From NCBI GenBank assembly GCA_015061335.1, contig SUWT01000012.1, positions 1 to 40,643 on the forward strand: a stretch of DNA of 40,643 nt, in the 5' to 3' direction. This document shows positions 25,101 to 32,096 of this stretch, piece after piece; the first letter of the stretch is position 1, and each line of letters opens with the position of its first letter. This stretch comes from Lentimicrobiaceae bacterium (lineage in GTDB: Bacteria; Bacteroidota; Bacteroidia; Bacteroidales; F082). A model generated the notes under the pieces. The model saw only the letters and a program-made list of their open reading frames with translations, was not told where the DNA came from and did no database searches. A program made the translations under genes and the position numbers.

Positions 25101-25726
25101 ATCACTTGACAACACCAGCTTGTGATGAAATTTGTGTCGAAATAGGTGGTGATGGTTGCGAGCCTCCAAAAGATATTACAGCTCAATACTATTGGTACGA
25201 CGGCGAGTTTGGGGCATTGATAGATTGGAATAGAATAGAGACAGCTGAGACTTTAACAGAATATAGAATTTACAGAAGTAAAGATAATATTAATTATGAG
25301 CTTGTTGGCACTCTCGCAAATGTGCCAGGTTTAAATCATTATCAATATTCTGATATGAATAATGCTATAGGTACATATTATTATAAGGTGTCGGCATATT
25401 ATGCAGGTATCGATTGTGAGTCGGAATTTGGTATGGCAGCTAATTCAACCAACGATTATGTGATGATAGACATAACATCTGTGGATGGTATTTCTGATAA
25501 TGATATTGTGATTTATCCTAATCCTGCATACGACAAACTTTGCGTTAAGGCGGATCATATCACATCATTGACCATAGTCAATATGATGGGTCAGATTGTT
25601 ATGAGACAATATTGTGATTCCGATGAGCTAACTATAGATCTGGGAAATTTACATTCAGGAATGTATGTATTACAAATTGAGAGCAAGTCGGGATTATTGA
25701 GCAGACGTATTAATATTGTGAAATAA
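22160..25726 (+). CDS. Arg-gingipain (Rgp)-like C25 cysteine protease 2 with T9SS sorting domain
   Basis: 1188-residue secreted protease, paralog of the one at 15838. Signal peptide MKKSIFTLLLLLLLQSTYC is followed by a propeptide with YILRDFRGQN. By alignment with RgpB, H446 and C479 are the catalytic pair (33 apart), D394 in GEDDYEH is the Arg-binding acid and W522 before IPPM matches W284. The activation site reads GVK then YDV, so P1 is K233. After the catalytic and Ig-like domains the architecture differs from protease 1: PKD-like domain (YSYSWSPSTSL), FnIII, second PKD-like (VSYSWTPADDL), two more FnIII domains, and a sorting domain with YPNP at 1119 ending INIVK. PKD-like domains often bind surfaces or substrates. 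It has its own -7 element, and the RNase gene starts 13 bases after it. Confidence 0.93.
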   Translation: MKKSIFTLLLLLLLQSTYCQEWQLNNFNSDEVYSARLLSSTEESIIVEITLNGFSTSEVETPKGNAIIINAEEMYPLSEAGDPNIPSLSIPLIINDIYKMDVRVDDAEYVEYQGVEIAPFKGHFPRSINPDDVPYTYSEVYENDAFFPVSQVKLDEPYILRDFRGQNLKVTPFAYNPQTKVLRVYNKIIVEVFSSDIDNYNIISRKSNIIKLDNDFKHIYENRFLNYSESGVKYDVFEEEGDLLIICHDEFMDAMEPYVEWKTTIGRKTTIVGTSVAGTTEDDIKSYISEQYDINPDLTHVLLVGDSYHIPGKYIPAGTYSGCSDWWYGQLSGNDYYNELIIGRFCVEEIDEVNTHIDKVIHYERDIDASDTWLTVGQGVSKREGVGGHYGEDDYEHIDNIRDDLLDYNYTLVHRDYASVSGVSSSAAIISEHINAGVSIINYCNHGSPSSWGVFSYDNDDVNALVNDDKLPFIISVACNNGQYDYHRDLCFAETWMRATNNSTGNPTGAIGGVFSYILQPWIPPMYGQDEMVDILVESYSNNIKRTMGGVVLNGNMKILDIGGNTLEYWATYNAWNIFGDPTLTLRNDVPSNMQVSHNDNISINSTSFVVNAVDADGAIATLTKDHEIMGSAIINNGSAIINFSAPDVTGEATLSVFGYNKLTYLTTIDIIDGGTNALSVSLSANPDVIALGATSTLTANAEGGDGTYSYSWSPSTSLDNANIQSPLANPITTTTYTCTVSDGTETVDASLTLIVVLPPTALTANVDGDNVELSWQAPEYVDSYNIYRDNELIASDISNTTYTEYDLPEGFYEYAVTANYEGVESPKSDVATTFVEEFVVTTYANPSIIIETHQTTISAYASGNGPVSYSWTPADDLEYPNNSSTSASPIVTTTYTVFAECGTQSATADLTVYVVEIPKGLTVTIEDNNVRLQWNEVDLAEYYVVMRDGYVLSSYVPTTTYLDEDLEEGSYCYSVKSVRDHLTTPACDEICVEIGGDGCEPPKDITAQYYWYDGEFGALIDWNRIETAETLTEYRIYRSKDNINYELVGTLANVPGLNHYQYSDMNNAIGTYYYKVSAYYAGIDCESEFGMAANSTNDYVMIDITSVDGISDNDIVIYPNPAYDKLCVKADHITSLTIVNMMGQIVMRQYCDSDELTIDLGNLHSGMYVLQIESKSGLLSRRINIVK

Positions 25727-25739
25727 TAACAAGAATGAT

Positions 25740-27140
25740 ATGGAAATCAAATTTATAGGTGCAGCTAGAGAGGTTACTGGCAGTAAGCATCTCATTACTA
25801 CACGTCATGGGAAAAAGATTCTTTTAGACTGTGGAATGTTTCAAGGTAAGGGCTTGGATACTGATGCTTTGAACCGTAATACTATGGTTGATCCTGCTGA
25901 TATAGACCATATTATTCTTACCCATGCGCATGTTGATCATTCGGGTTTGATACCTTATTTTTATAAGAGGGGGTTTAGAGGTTCTGTTATATGTACGCAG
26001 GCAACTCGTAATCTATGTTCTATTATGTTGCCCGACAGTGGTTTTATCCAAGAGAATGATACATATTGGTTTAACAAGAAGCGGGCCCGTCAAGGATTGA
26101 AGCCCGTCGAGCCCATATATACGGAGAAAGAAGCCAGAGAATGTATAGAGCTCTTTATTAGCGTGCCGCTTAATCGTCAATTCTATATCGATAATAATAT
26201 ACGAGTAAAATTTACTAATACAGGTCACTTGTTAGGTAGTGCATCAGCGACCATAGAAATCGATGAATATGGCGAACTGACACGTATAGGATATACCGGA
26301 GATATAGGTAGAAGTAATAATTATTTACTTCGCGCCCCTGATGCGTTTCCTCAATGTGACTACCTCATAGTGGAAAGTACATACGGCGACAGATTGCATC
26401 AAGATAAGCAACTGTCTGAAGATGAATTGTTGAGAATTATCAGACATACCTGTATCGAAAAAAAAGGAAAACTCATCATACCTTCTTTCGCTATAGGTAG
26501 GACACAAGAAATAGTGTATATCTTGAATAATTTCTATAATGAAGGTAAATTGCCTAATATCCCAATTTATGTTGATAGTCCATTGGCTGTGAACGCTACA
26601 AATATTTTCCGTCTTCATCTGGATTTATTTAATAAAGATGTGGCTGAAGTCCTTGAACATGATGATGATCCATTCGGTTTCGGTACTTTGAGATATATCA
26701 CTAATGTAAATCATTCAAAGTCGTTGAATAATCGTCAGGAGGCATGTATAATCATCTCTGCATCAGGAATGATGGAAGCGGGAAGAGTTAAGCATCATAT
26801 AGCAAATAACATTGATGATCCTAAGAACTCAATTTTGGCGATAGGCTATTGCGCTCCGACGACATTAGGAGCTAGAATTCTCGGAGGCGAAAAACAGATC
26901 TCTATATTTGGAACACCTCATACCGTAAATGCAGAGGTGTTTAAGATAGATGCTTTCAGCGGTCATGCCGATTATCAGGAAATGGAACAATATCTACGTT
27001 GTCAAAATCCAGAAAAAGTGAAAAAATTATTTATCGTTCATGGTGATTACGAGGCACAGGTTCCATATAGTAAAGTGCTCGCAAAAGCAGGCTTTAAAGA
27101 TATAGTGATCCCGACACCAGGAGAGGTTTTTCAATTATGA
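25740..27140 (+). CDS. Beta-CASP metallo-beta-lactamase RNase
   Basis: Predicted zinc-dependent RNA nuclease of the CPSF73-like bacterial group (MBL fold, beta-CASP and RMMBL parts). The zinc motif is HAHVDH at residues 62-67. Further beta-CASP marks are VESTYGDRLH, IPSFAIGRTQEIVYIL, ASGMMEAGRVKHHI and DAFSGHADYQEM, and IVHGD near the end. The 466 residues fit this family. It has no signal peptide and is cytoplasmic. It follows protease 2 after 13 bases with no visible promoter or terminator, so it is likely read from the protease promoter. The stop lies 8 bases from the convergent transporter stop, with no clear hairpin between them. Confidence 0.93.
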   Translation: MEIKFIGAAREVTGSKHLITTRHGKKILLDCGMFQGKGLDTDALNRNTMVDPADIDHIILTHAHVDHSGLIPYFYKRGFRGSVICTQATRNLCSIMLPDSGFIQENDTYWFNKKRARQGLKPVEPIYTEKEARECIELFISVPLNRQFYIDNNIRVKFTNTGHLLGSASATIEIDEYGELTRIGYTGDIGRSNNYLLRAPDAFPQCDYLIVESTYGDRLHQDKQLSEDELLRIIRHTCIEKKGKLIIPSFAIGRTQEIVYILNNFYNEGKLPNIPIYVDSPLAVNATNIFRLHLDLFNKDVAEVLEHDDDPFGFGTLRYITNVNHSKSLNNRQEACIIISASGMMEAGRVKHHIANNIDDPKNSILAIGYCAPTTLGARILGGEKQISIFGTPHTVNAEVFKIDAFSGHADYQEMEQYLRCQNPEKVKKLFIVHGDYEAQVPYSKVLAKAGFKDIVIPTPGEVFQL

Positions 27141-27148
27141 TCTGAGAA

Positions 27149-27811
27149 TTATAAACTTTTCTTTATGAAACTTACACCTGCATAGGCGAGGGGAGTCCCA
27201 AAGAAGACCTCAATGCCGAGTTTCATGAAATATTGTGTGGCAATCATCATGAAGATGTCGCGTGTCGTCATTGTTCCAACGAAGGCTATCAAGACGAAAG
27301 GTACAGTATCAAACATGTGTGCGGCTATGGAACTTCCTATGGTTCTTGTCCATAAAGGCTTGTCGTGGAGCTTGGCTTTAATCTTGTCCATAAGCCATGC
27401 GTTTGACAACTCACCAAGAAGGAAGCCCGTTAATGACGCTATCACAATGCGAGGTACGTATGTGAAGACATTGTCGTAGGCGACAGCTGTTCCCTCTAGA
27501 TAATCAGGCGATGGTAGCCATACCGCAATCTGTGTGAACAGCATCATAATGATGTTACAAAGGAATGTCATCCAAATGACCTTCTTCGCTTTTTGATAGC
27601 CCCATATCTCCGTAAGTATGTCGCCGAGCATATAGGCGAAAGGGAAAGTGATGGTGCCTGCATCGAAATAAATGATGTTAAAGAAACTGATTACTTTTAC
27701 TGCCATGATATTCGACACTAAGTAAAGAGTGACGAAGAGCGCAGTCACAACCATAAATGACATCTCGCCATTTGTTCGGTTTTTTAAAGGGTTTTCCGAG
27801 ACCTTGTTCAT
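27149..27811 (-). CDS. yhhQ: Queuosine precursor transporter (YhhQ/VUT family)
   Basis: Inner-membrane protein of 220 residues, the usual length for the VUT_1 family, which takes up queuosine precursors such as preQ0. About six hydrophobic helices are visible. Family marks are FDAGTITFPFAYMLGDILTEIWGY, here at about residues 50-73, and ASLTGFLLGELSNAWLMDKIK further on. It lies downstream of the dnaA unit but has its own -7 element at 27836-27829. Whether it prefers preQ0, preQ1 or queuine cannot be read from the sequence. Confidence 0.9.
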   Translation of the reverse strand: MNKVSENPLKNRTNGEMSFMVVTALFVTLYLVSNIMAVKVISFFNIIYFDAGTITFPFAYMLGDILTEIWGYQKAKKVIWMTFLCNIIMMLFTQIAVWLPSPDYLEGTAVAYDNVFTYVPRIVIASLTGFLLGELSNAWLMDKIKAKLHDKPLWTRTIGSSIAAHMFDTVPFVLIAFVGTMTTRDIFMMIATQYFMKLGIEVFFGTPLAYAGVSFIKKSL

Positions 27812-27828
27812 AAGAATGAATTAAAATA

Positions 27829-27836
27829 CAAAAATA
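27829..27836 (-). promoter_or_regulatory. -7 element for yhhQ
   Basis: The minus strand reads TATTTTTG, 17 bases before the ATG. No -33 box was seen. Confidence 0.45.
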
Positions 27837-27874
27837 ATAAAACTTTTAGAATTATAAGATTAAAAAACGAAAAT

Positions 27875-28210
27875 TTATTGATCTGTCACAGATAATTTAT
27901 TTCTTAAAATACCTGTGACACTTTTTTCTATATCATTATAATTCTCATCATTAAAGAAGATGTTTTTAAAATCCTCAATATATCTATCTGCTTTATATTC
28001 AGAACTAAAGAAGATTTTTTTGTTTTTATTTAAGATTTCTTCTCTTGTATTGGTGTCGTAATTCTCAAAGATATTGTATATTCTTACGAACATCTCTGTA
28101 TCAACACATAAAGCGAAATTAACCAGATTCTGTTTTTTTAGTTTCACATCTAGGGAGAATGCATATAGCAGACAGAAAACCTGAAACTCATCCTTTGAAA
28201 ATACTTTCAT
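27875..28210 (-). CDS. Small protein of unknown function
   Basis: I do not recognise this 111-residue protein. It is predicted to be largely helical and soluble, begins MKVFSKDEFQVFCLLYAFSLD and is rich in Lys, Asn, Glu and aromatic residues. There is no signal peptide and no membrane segment. It starts 5 bases after the stop of the RsmI-like gene, which itself overlaps dnaA by one base. All three are therefore probably on one transcript. The tight spacing supports a real gene, but the function is unknown. Confidence 0.65.
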   Translation of the reverse strand: MKVFSKDEFQVFCLLYAFSLDVKLKKQNLVNFALCVDTEMFVRIYNIFENYDTNTREEILNKNKKIFFSSEYKADRYIEDFKNIFFNDENYNDIEKSVTGILRNKLSVTDQ

Positions 28211-28215
28211 GACAT

Positions 28216-28941
28216 TTAATTTCTAGATCTGTAAATCAGAAAAACTGCGGGTTTTTTATTCCAGTCTTTTTTGATTTTTTTCCATTCAGATATAGGTTTA
28301 CTCACTATTTCCTCATCTTTTGTGGTGATGTTGCAAGCGACGCAAAGCATAGTGTTAGGGTGGCAGGTCTTTATTATCTCCTCTATCATAGCATTGTTAC
28401 GGAAAGGTGTTTCGATGAACATTTGAGTTTCGTTGTTCATAGAAGATCTGCGTTCTATGTTGCGGAGAGCATTTGCTCTTTCCTGGCTTTTTATTGGCAG
28501 GTAGCCATGGAAGCAGAATGCTTGTCCATTAAATCCTGATGCCATGAGAGCCAATATCATTGCGTTAGGTCCGCTAAGAGGTCTTACCTGTATTCCTGCT
28601 TGGTGTGCCAATTCTACTATCAATGCGCCAGGGTCTGCTACACAAGGAGTACCTGCTTCAGACATAAGTCCAATATCATTTCCATTGAGAGCCTCGCCTA
28701 GATATGTCATCAGATCAGGATTTGCTTTATCGTGTTTGTCTAATTCTACGAAGGTGAGATCGTCTATGGCGCATGGCATATTCATCTTCGACAGCATACG
28801 TCGTGCAGTTCTCAGATTCTCGACGATAAAAAATCTTATATTACGGACTATATTCAGTGTGCCAAGAGGCAGTACCTCTTCGGCTGTTGTTGATCCCAAT
28901 AATGTTGGAATCAGATATAATTTACCAAAATGAGGATTCAT
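28216..28941 (-). CDS. RsmI-like SAM-dependent methyltransferase
   Basis: Tetrapyrrole-methylase-fold enzyme of the RsmI (YraL) group, which in E. coli adds a 2'-O-methyl group to C1402 of 16S rRNA. Marks are LYLIPTLLGSTT at the N-terminus, GLMSEAGTPCVADPGALIVELA near the middle, and PLSGPNAMILALMASGFNGQ. At 241 residues it is shorter than RsmI proper (about 285), and matches the shorter second RsmI-like paralog found in Bacteroidota. The exact substrate is therefore open. Its ATG shares one base with the dnaA stop (TGATG), so translation is likely coupled. Confidence 0.87.
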   Translation of the reverse strand: MNPHFGKLYLIPTLLGSTTAEEVLPLGTLNIVRNIRFFIVENLRTARRMLSKMNMPCAIDDLTFVELDKHDKANPDLMTYLGEALNGNDIGLMSEAGTPCVADPGALIVELAHQAGIQVRPLSGPNAMILALMASGFNGQAFCFHGYLPIKSQERANALRNIERRSSMNNETQMFIETPFRNNAMIEEIIKTCHPNTMLCVACNITTKDEEIVSKPISEWKKIKKDWNKKPAVFLIYRSRN

Positions 28942-30362
28942 CAGCAGATATTTTTCTCTATATCATCGGCGATAGCCTTAAATTTTTTATCAGTTTCCAA
29001 GAGGTTCGCCACTGTTTTCAGCGCATGTATGACTGTGGCGTGGTCTTTGCCGCCGCATTCCTGACCTATCGATGCGAGTGAGCATTTCGTGAATTTCTTT
29101 GCAAAATACATGGCAAGTTGTCGAGCTTGTACCATCTCCCTTTTCTTGGATTTTGAATAAAAGTCCTCGATCTGAATATTAAGATTATTACAAACTACGT
29201 TTACAATATACTCTATTGAGACTTCTTGCACACTGTTATTGACAAATCTGTCGAGAAGTTGACGAGCCAGATCCAAGGTTACGGCTTTCTTATTCAATGA
29301 TGATTGTGCCATCAGAGAGATAAGGAGACCTTCCATTTCTCGGATGTTTGTTTTTACCCTTGAGGCGACATAATCAATGACCTCATCAGGAAGTATAATG
29401 CCTTCGTTGTATGCTTTACGCTTTAAGATTTTGGTTCTTGTTTCTTCGTCAGGAGCCTGTAAATCGGCTGAAAGTCCCCATTTGAAGCGAGAAAGAAGAC
29501 GTGGTTCCATATCTTTAATTTCTATAGGAGCCTTGTCGCAGGTAAAAATGAGCTGTTTTCCATTTTGTTGCAAATGATTGAAAATGTGGAAGAAAGCATC
29601 CTGTGTTTTTGTTTTTCCTGATAAGAATTGAATGTCATCTACAATAAGGACATCTATCATCTGATAGAAATGTATGAAATCGTTTCGGGTTTTATTTTTA
29701 CATGAACTCATAAACTGTTGAATAAACTGTTCTGAGTTAACATATAATACGATCAGATTTGGATGATGTCTTTTTGTCTCCAATCCTATTGCATGACATA
29801 GGTGAGTTTTACCCATGCCAGTAGGACTATAAATGAATAATGGGTTGAATGCCGTTTTACCAGGCTTGTCAGCCACTGCCAAACCGGCAGAGCGGGCAAG
29901 ACGATTACAACTTCCTTCTATATAATTGTCAAAAGAGTAATTTTCGTTGAGTTGGGATTCCACCTTTATCTTATTGATTCCAGGAAGCACGAAAGGATTC
30001 ATGACTTCCTTGTTGTTTTCATTATTGAAATCTATAGGAACACGTACAGGCGGATTTATTGTATTTGTTCTGTCGGTACTAGGAATATGTATGTCGAAAG
30101 GATGATCTGCATCCATCACGATGCTATATTCCAATCGACCTGCCTCTCCCAACACTTTCCTGATTGTAAGTCTTAACAAGCTGATATAATGAGTCTCGAG
30201 ATATTCATAAACAAATTGACTCGGAACTTGTATGGTGAGCACGCCATCTTGATAAGCTATAGGCTTGATTGGTTCAAACCACGTTTTATAGCTTTGAGGT
30301 TGGGTGTTGTCACGTATCATTTTGAGACAATCATTCCATATATCGACACAATGTCTGCTCAT
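28941..30362 (-). CDS. dnaA: DnaA, chromosomal replication initiator
   Basis: AAA+ initiator protein of 473 residues. Domain I occupies about 1-90 (WNDCLKMIRDNTQPQSYKTWF) and is followed by a linker. The ATPase domain has Walker A GMGKT at 182-186 and Walker B VDDIQF at about 241-246. The C-terminal DNA-binding domain contains ARQLAMYFAKKFTKCSLASI and GGKDHATVIHA, which replaces the common GGRDHTTVLHA. It is the first gene of a leftward unit with the RsmI-like gene and a small unknown protein. The 194-base region upstream is very AT-rich, but I see no DnaA boxes in it. Confidence 0.97.
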   Translation of the reverse strand: MSRHCVDIWNDCLKMIRDNTQPQSYKTWFEPIKPIAYQDGVLTIQVPSQFVYEYLETHYISLLRLTIRKVLGEAGRLEYSIVMDADHPFDIHIPSTDRTNTINPPVRVPIDFNNENNKEVMNPFVLPGINKIKVESQLNENYSFDNYIEGSCNRLARSAGLAVADKPGKTAFNPLFIYSPTGMGKTHLCHAIGLETKRHHPNLIVLYVNSEQFIQQFMSSCKNKTRNDFIHFYQMIDVLIVDDIQFLSGKTKTQDAFFHIFNHLQQNGKQLIFTCDKAPIEIKDMEPRLLSRFKWGLSADLQAPDEETRTKILKRKAYNEGIILPDEVIDYVASRVKTNIREMEGLLISLMAQSSLNKKAVTLDLARQLLDRFVNNSVQEVSIEYIVNVVCNNLNIQIEDFYSKSKKREMVQARQLAMYFAKKFTKCSLASIGQECGGKDHATVIHALKTVANLLETDKKFKAIADDIEKNIC

Positions 30363-30514
30363 TATTATTGTTAAAAAATTACAAGAGTTTAAAAATCAGA
30401 TAATTAAAAATTTCAGTTTTTATCTTAAAATTTTCAACAAAAATGGGAACAAAAAAGTTAATAAAAAAACAATTTTTATATTGATTATTAATTTTCTTTG
30501 TTATAAATTACGAG

Positions 30515-30522
30515 CAAGGATA
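30515..30522 (-). promoter_or_regulatory. Possible distant -7 element for dnaA
   Basis: The minus strand reads TATCCTTG followed by C, one base off TAnnTTTG. It would imply a long leader of about 150 bases of AT-rich sequence. No better element lies closer to dnaA. Confidence 0.25.
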
Positions 30523-30556
30523 AAACTGGTTTTGACTATATGTAAGCATCAGATTA

Positions 30557-31171
30557 TTAGACTGTTTTGAGATAATTAACCTCAACACCGTATAGTCTTC
30601 CCAATTTTTCCACGACTCTATCTGCATCTTTTTTCCTCACAGAAATTTCCAGGTAACAATTGAGTTCAAACTTGGGGTTTTGTTGTTCCAGATTCTCATC
30701 TTTAAGCACTCTCATAACCTCGTTAAGAAGTGGATAATCAAATATTACAGAATAAACTTCATCTATGGTTTTTTCGATGATGACAGCATTGTCCAAAGCT
30801 TCACGGGCTGATGTTTTATATGCATTGATAAGTCCTGGAACACCTAATTTTATGCCGCCGAAATAACGTACCACAACTACACAAACATTAGTCACATCCT
30901 TGGAAAGGATCTGGTTTAGGATTGGTTTTCCAGCTGTTCCAGATGGCTCTCCATCATCGGAAGAACGATAACATGATTTGTCAGGGTTTATTATAAAGGC
31001 ATAACAATGATGGCGGGCATCGAAATATTGCTTTTTGAACTCTGCAACACGGGTCTTGACATCCTCTTCAGAATGCACGGCAAAAGCCTTGGCAATAAAT
31101 TTACTGCCTTTTTCCTTGTATAATCCATCACCTTCCTCTACCAATACTTTATATGTATCTTCAAACATCAT
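30557..31171 (-). CDS. yigZ: YigZ/IMPACT family protein
   Basis: 204-residue cytoplasmic protein of the YigZ (UPF0029/IMPACT) family. KEKGSKFIAKAF near the start, RHHCYAFIINPD and SSDDGEPSGTAGKPIL in the middle, and VVVVRYFGGIKLGVPGLINAY are family hallmarks, followed by the C-terminal DUF1949-type ferredoxin-like domain. The biochemical role in bacteria is not settled, though the eukaryotic relative IMPACT regulates GCN2. The start is ATG 31171 or 31168 (MMFED). The -7 element at 31183-31176 leaves only four bases before the first ATG, so the message is probably leaderless. Confidence 0.92.
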   Translation of the reverse strand: MMFEDTYKVLVEEGDGLYKEKGSKFIAKAFAVHSEEDVKTRVAEFKKQYFDARHHCYAFIINPDKSCYRSSDDGEPSGTAGKPILNQILSKDVTNVCVVVVRYFGGIKLGVPGLINAYKTSAREALDNAVIIEKTIDEVYSVIFDYPLLNEVMRVLKDENLEQQNPKFELNCYLEISVRKKDADRVVEKLGRLYGVEVNYLKTV

Positions 31172-31175
31172 TCTG

Positions 31176-31183
31176 CAAAGATA
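31176..31183 (-). promoter_or_regulatory. -7 element for yigZ
   Basis: The minus strand reads TATCTTTG followed by C. A TTG on the minus strand at 31207-31205 gives a 21-base spacer, within the usual range. The box ends four bases before the ATG. Confidence 0.65.
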
Positions 31184-31196
31184 AGATATTTTTCAA

Positions 31197-31204
31197 TATT
31201 TTTG
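31197..31204 (+). promoter_or_regulatory. -7 element for prmC
   Basis: TATTTTTG followed by C, ending four bases before the ATG. The -33 position would fall at about 31172-31175 (weak match TCTG), inside the yigZ start region. Confidence 0.55.
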
Positions 31205-31208
31205 CAAT

Positions 31209-32096
31209 ATGAAAGTACCATCAAATTTAGTTAAGGATATTAGAGATTACTATTGTGAGAAACTTTGCTATATTTATGATAGAAAAGAAGCTGACTCAAT
31301 GATTCTCATCTTGTTCGATTATTATTTTAAGATTAGTAGAGTTAAGATGCTTTTAGAGCCGGATTTACGGCTGAGTGAATCTGAGATGCTTAAGATACAT
31401 TTCGCTGTAAAAGATCTGCTTAAATATAAGCCGATACAATATGTAATAGGAGAAACTGAATTCTGTGATTTGAGATTCAAGCTAAATGAGAATGTCTTGA
31501 TTCCTAGACCGGAAACTTCAGAATTAGTGAGGATGATAGCTGACAGCTGTAAGTTATCATCTGTAGGCAATATTTTAGATATCGGAACCGGTTCGGGATG
31601 TATCGCGATAAGTTTGGCGAAAATGTTGCCGCAAAGTCAGGTGTTCGCTATGGATATTTCAGAGAAAGCTCTGGATGTGGCGAAAGAAAACGCTGCTAAT
31701 AATAATGAGAATGTCATTTTCATTCATGATGATATTTTGTCTTTAAGAAATGATATTGAAACGAAATTCGACATCATCGTGAGCAATCCGCCGTATGTAA
31801 GAGAAATGGAAAAGACGGATATGCGTGACAATGTATTGAATTGGGAACCACATGGCGCATTGTTTGTTAGTGATGACGATCCTATGATTTTCTACAAGAG
31901 TATCCTGGAATTCTCCAAGACACATCTTAATGAGAATGGTCAAGTTTGGCTGGAAATCAATGAGTTTCTTGGAAAAGAAATGCTTTCTTTGTGTCAGGAC
32001 TTAGGTTTCTGCAATATAAGAATCATTAAAGATTTCAGAGAGAAAGAAAGATTTATGAGACTTAATATCAATCAAACATCACGCCTGGGTTCATAG
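31209..32096 (+). CDS. prmC: PrmC, release factor glutamine methyltransferase
   Basis: Methylates the Gln of the GGQ motif in release factors RF1 and RF2 using SAM. The N-terminal helical domain is followed by IQYVIGETEFCDLRF, then VLIPRPETSELV. The SAM-binding loop is ILDIGTGSGCIAISLA (about residues 120-135) and the catalytic NPPY is at 193-196. The 295 residues are normal length. It diverges from yigZ across a 37-base gap and its 3' end overlaps the convergent unknown gene by 29 bases. The start at 31209 follows its -7 element by four bases. Confidence 0.95.
   Translation: MKVPSNLVKDIRDYYCEKLCYIYDRKEADSMILILFDYYFKISRVKMLLEPDLRLSESEMLKIHFAVKDLLKYKPIQYVIGETEFCDLRFKLNENVLIPRPETSELVRMIADSCKLSSVGNILDIGTGSGCIAISLAKMLPQSQVFAMDISEKALDVAKENAANNNENVIFIHDDILSLRNDIETKFDIIVSNPPYVREMEKTDMRDNVLNWEPHGALFVSDDDPMIFYKSILEFSKTHLNENGQVWLEINEFLGKEMLSLCQDLGFCNIRIIKDFREKERFMRLNINQTSRLGS

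Noticed and set aside
12269-25726. Recent horizontal transfer of the protease cluster
   Set aside because: No integrase, transposase, tRNA or flanking repeats are present. Promoter style and AT content look like the rest of the window. The A-ending codon preference (ACA, TCA, CCA, GCA) seen by eye in the first two protease genes may only reflect high expression.
30363-30556. Possible replication origin in the AT-rich gap upstream of dnaA
   Set aside because: I found no TTATCCACA-type DnaA boxes there. gyrB lies 8 kb away but dnaN and recF are absent, so the gene context does not mark an origin either.
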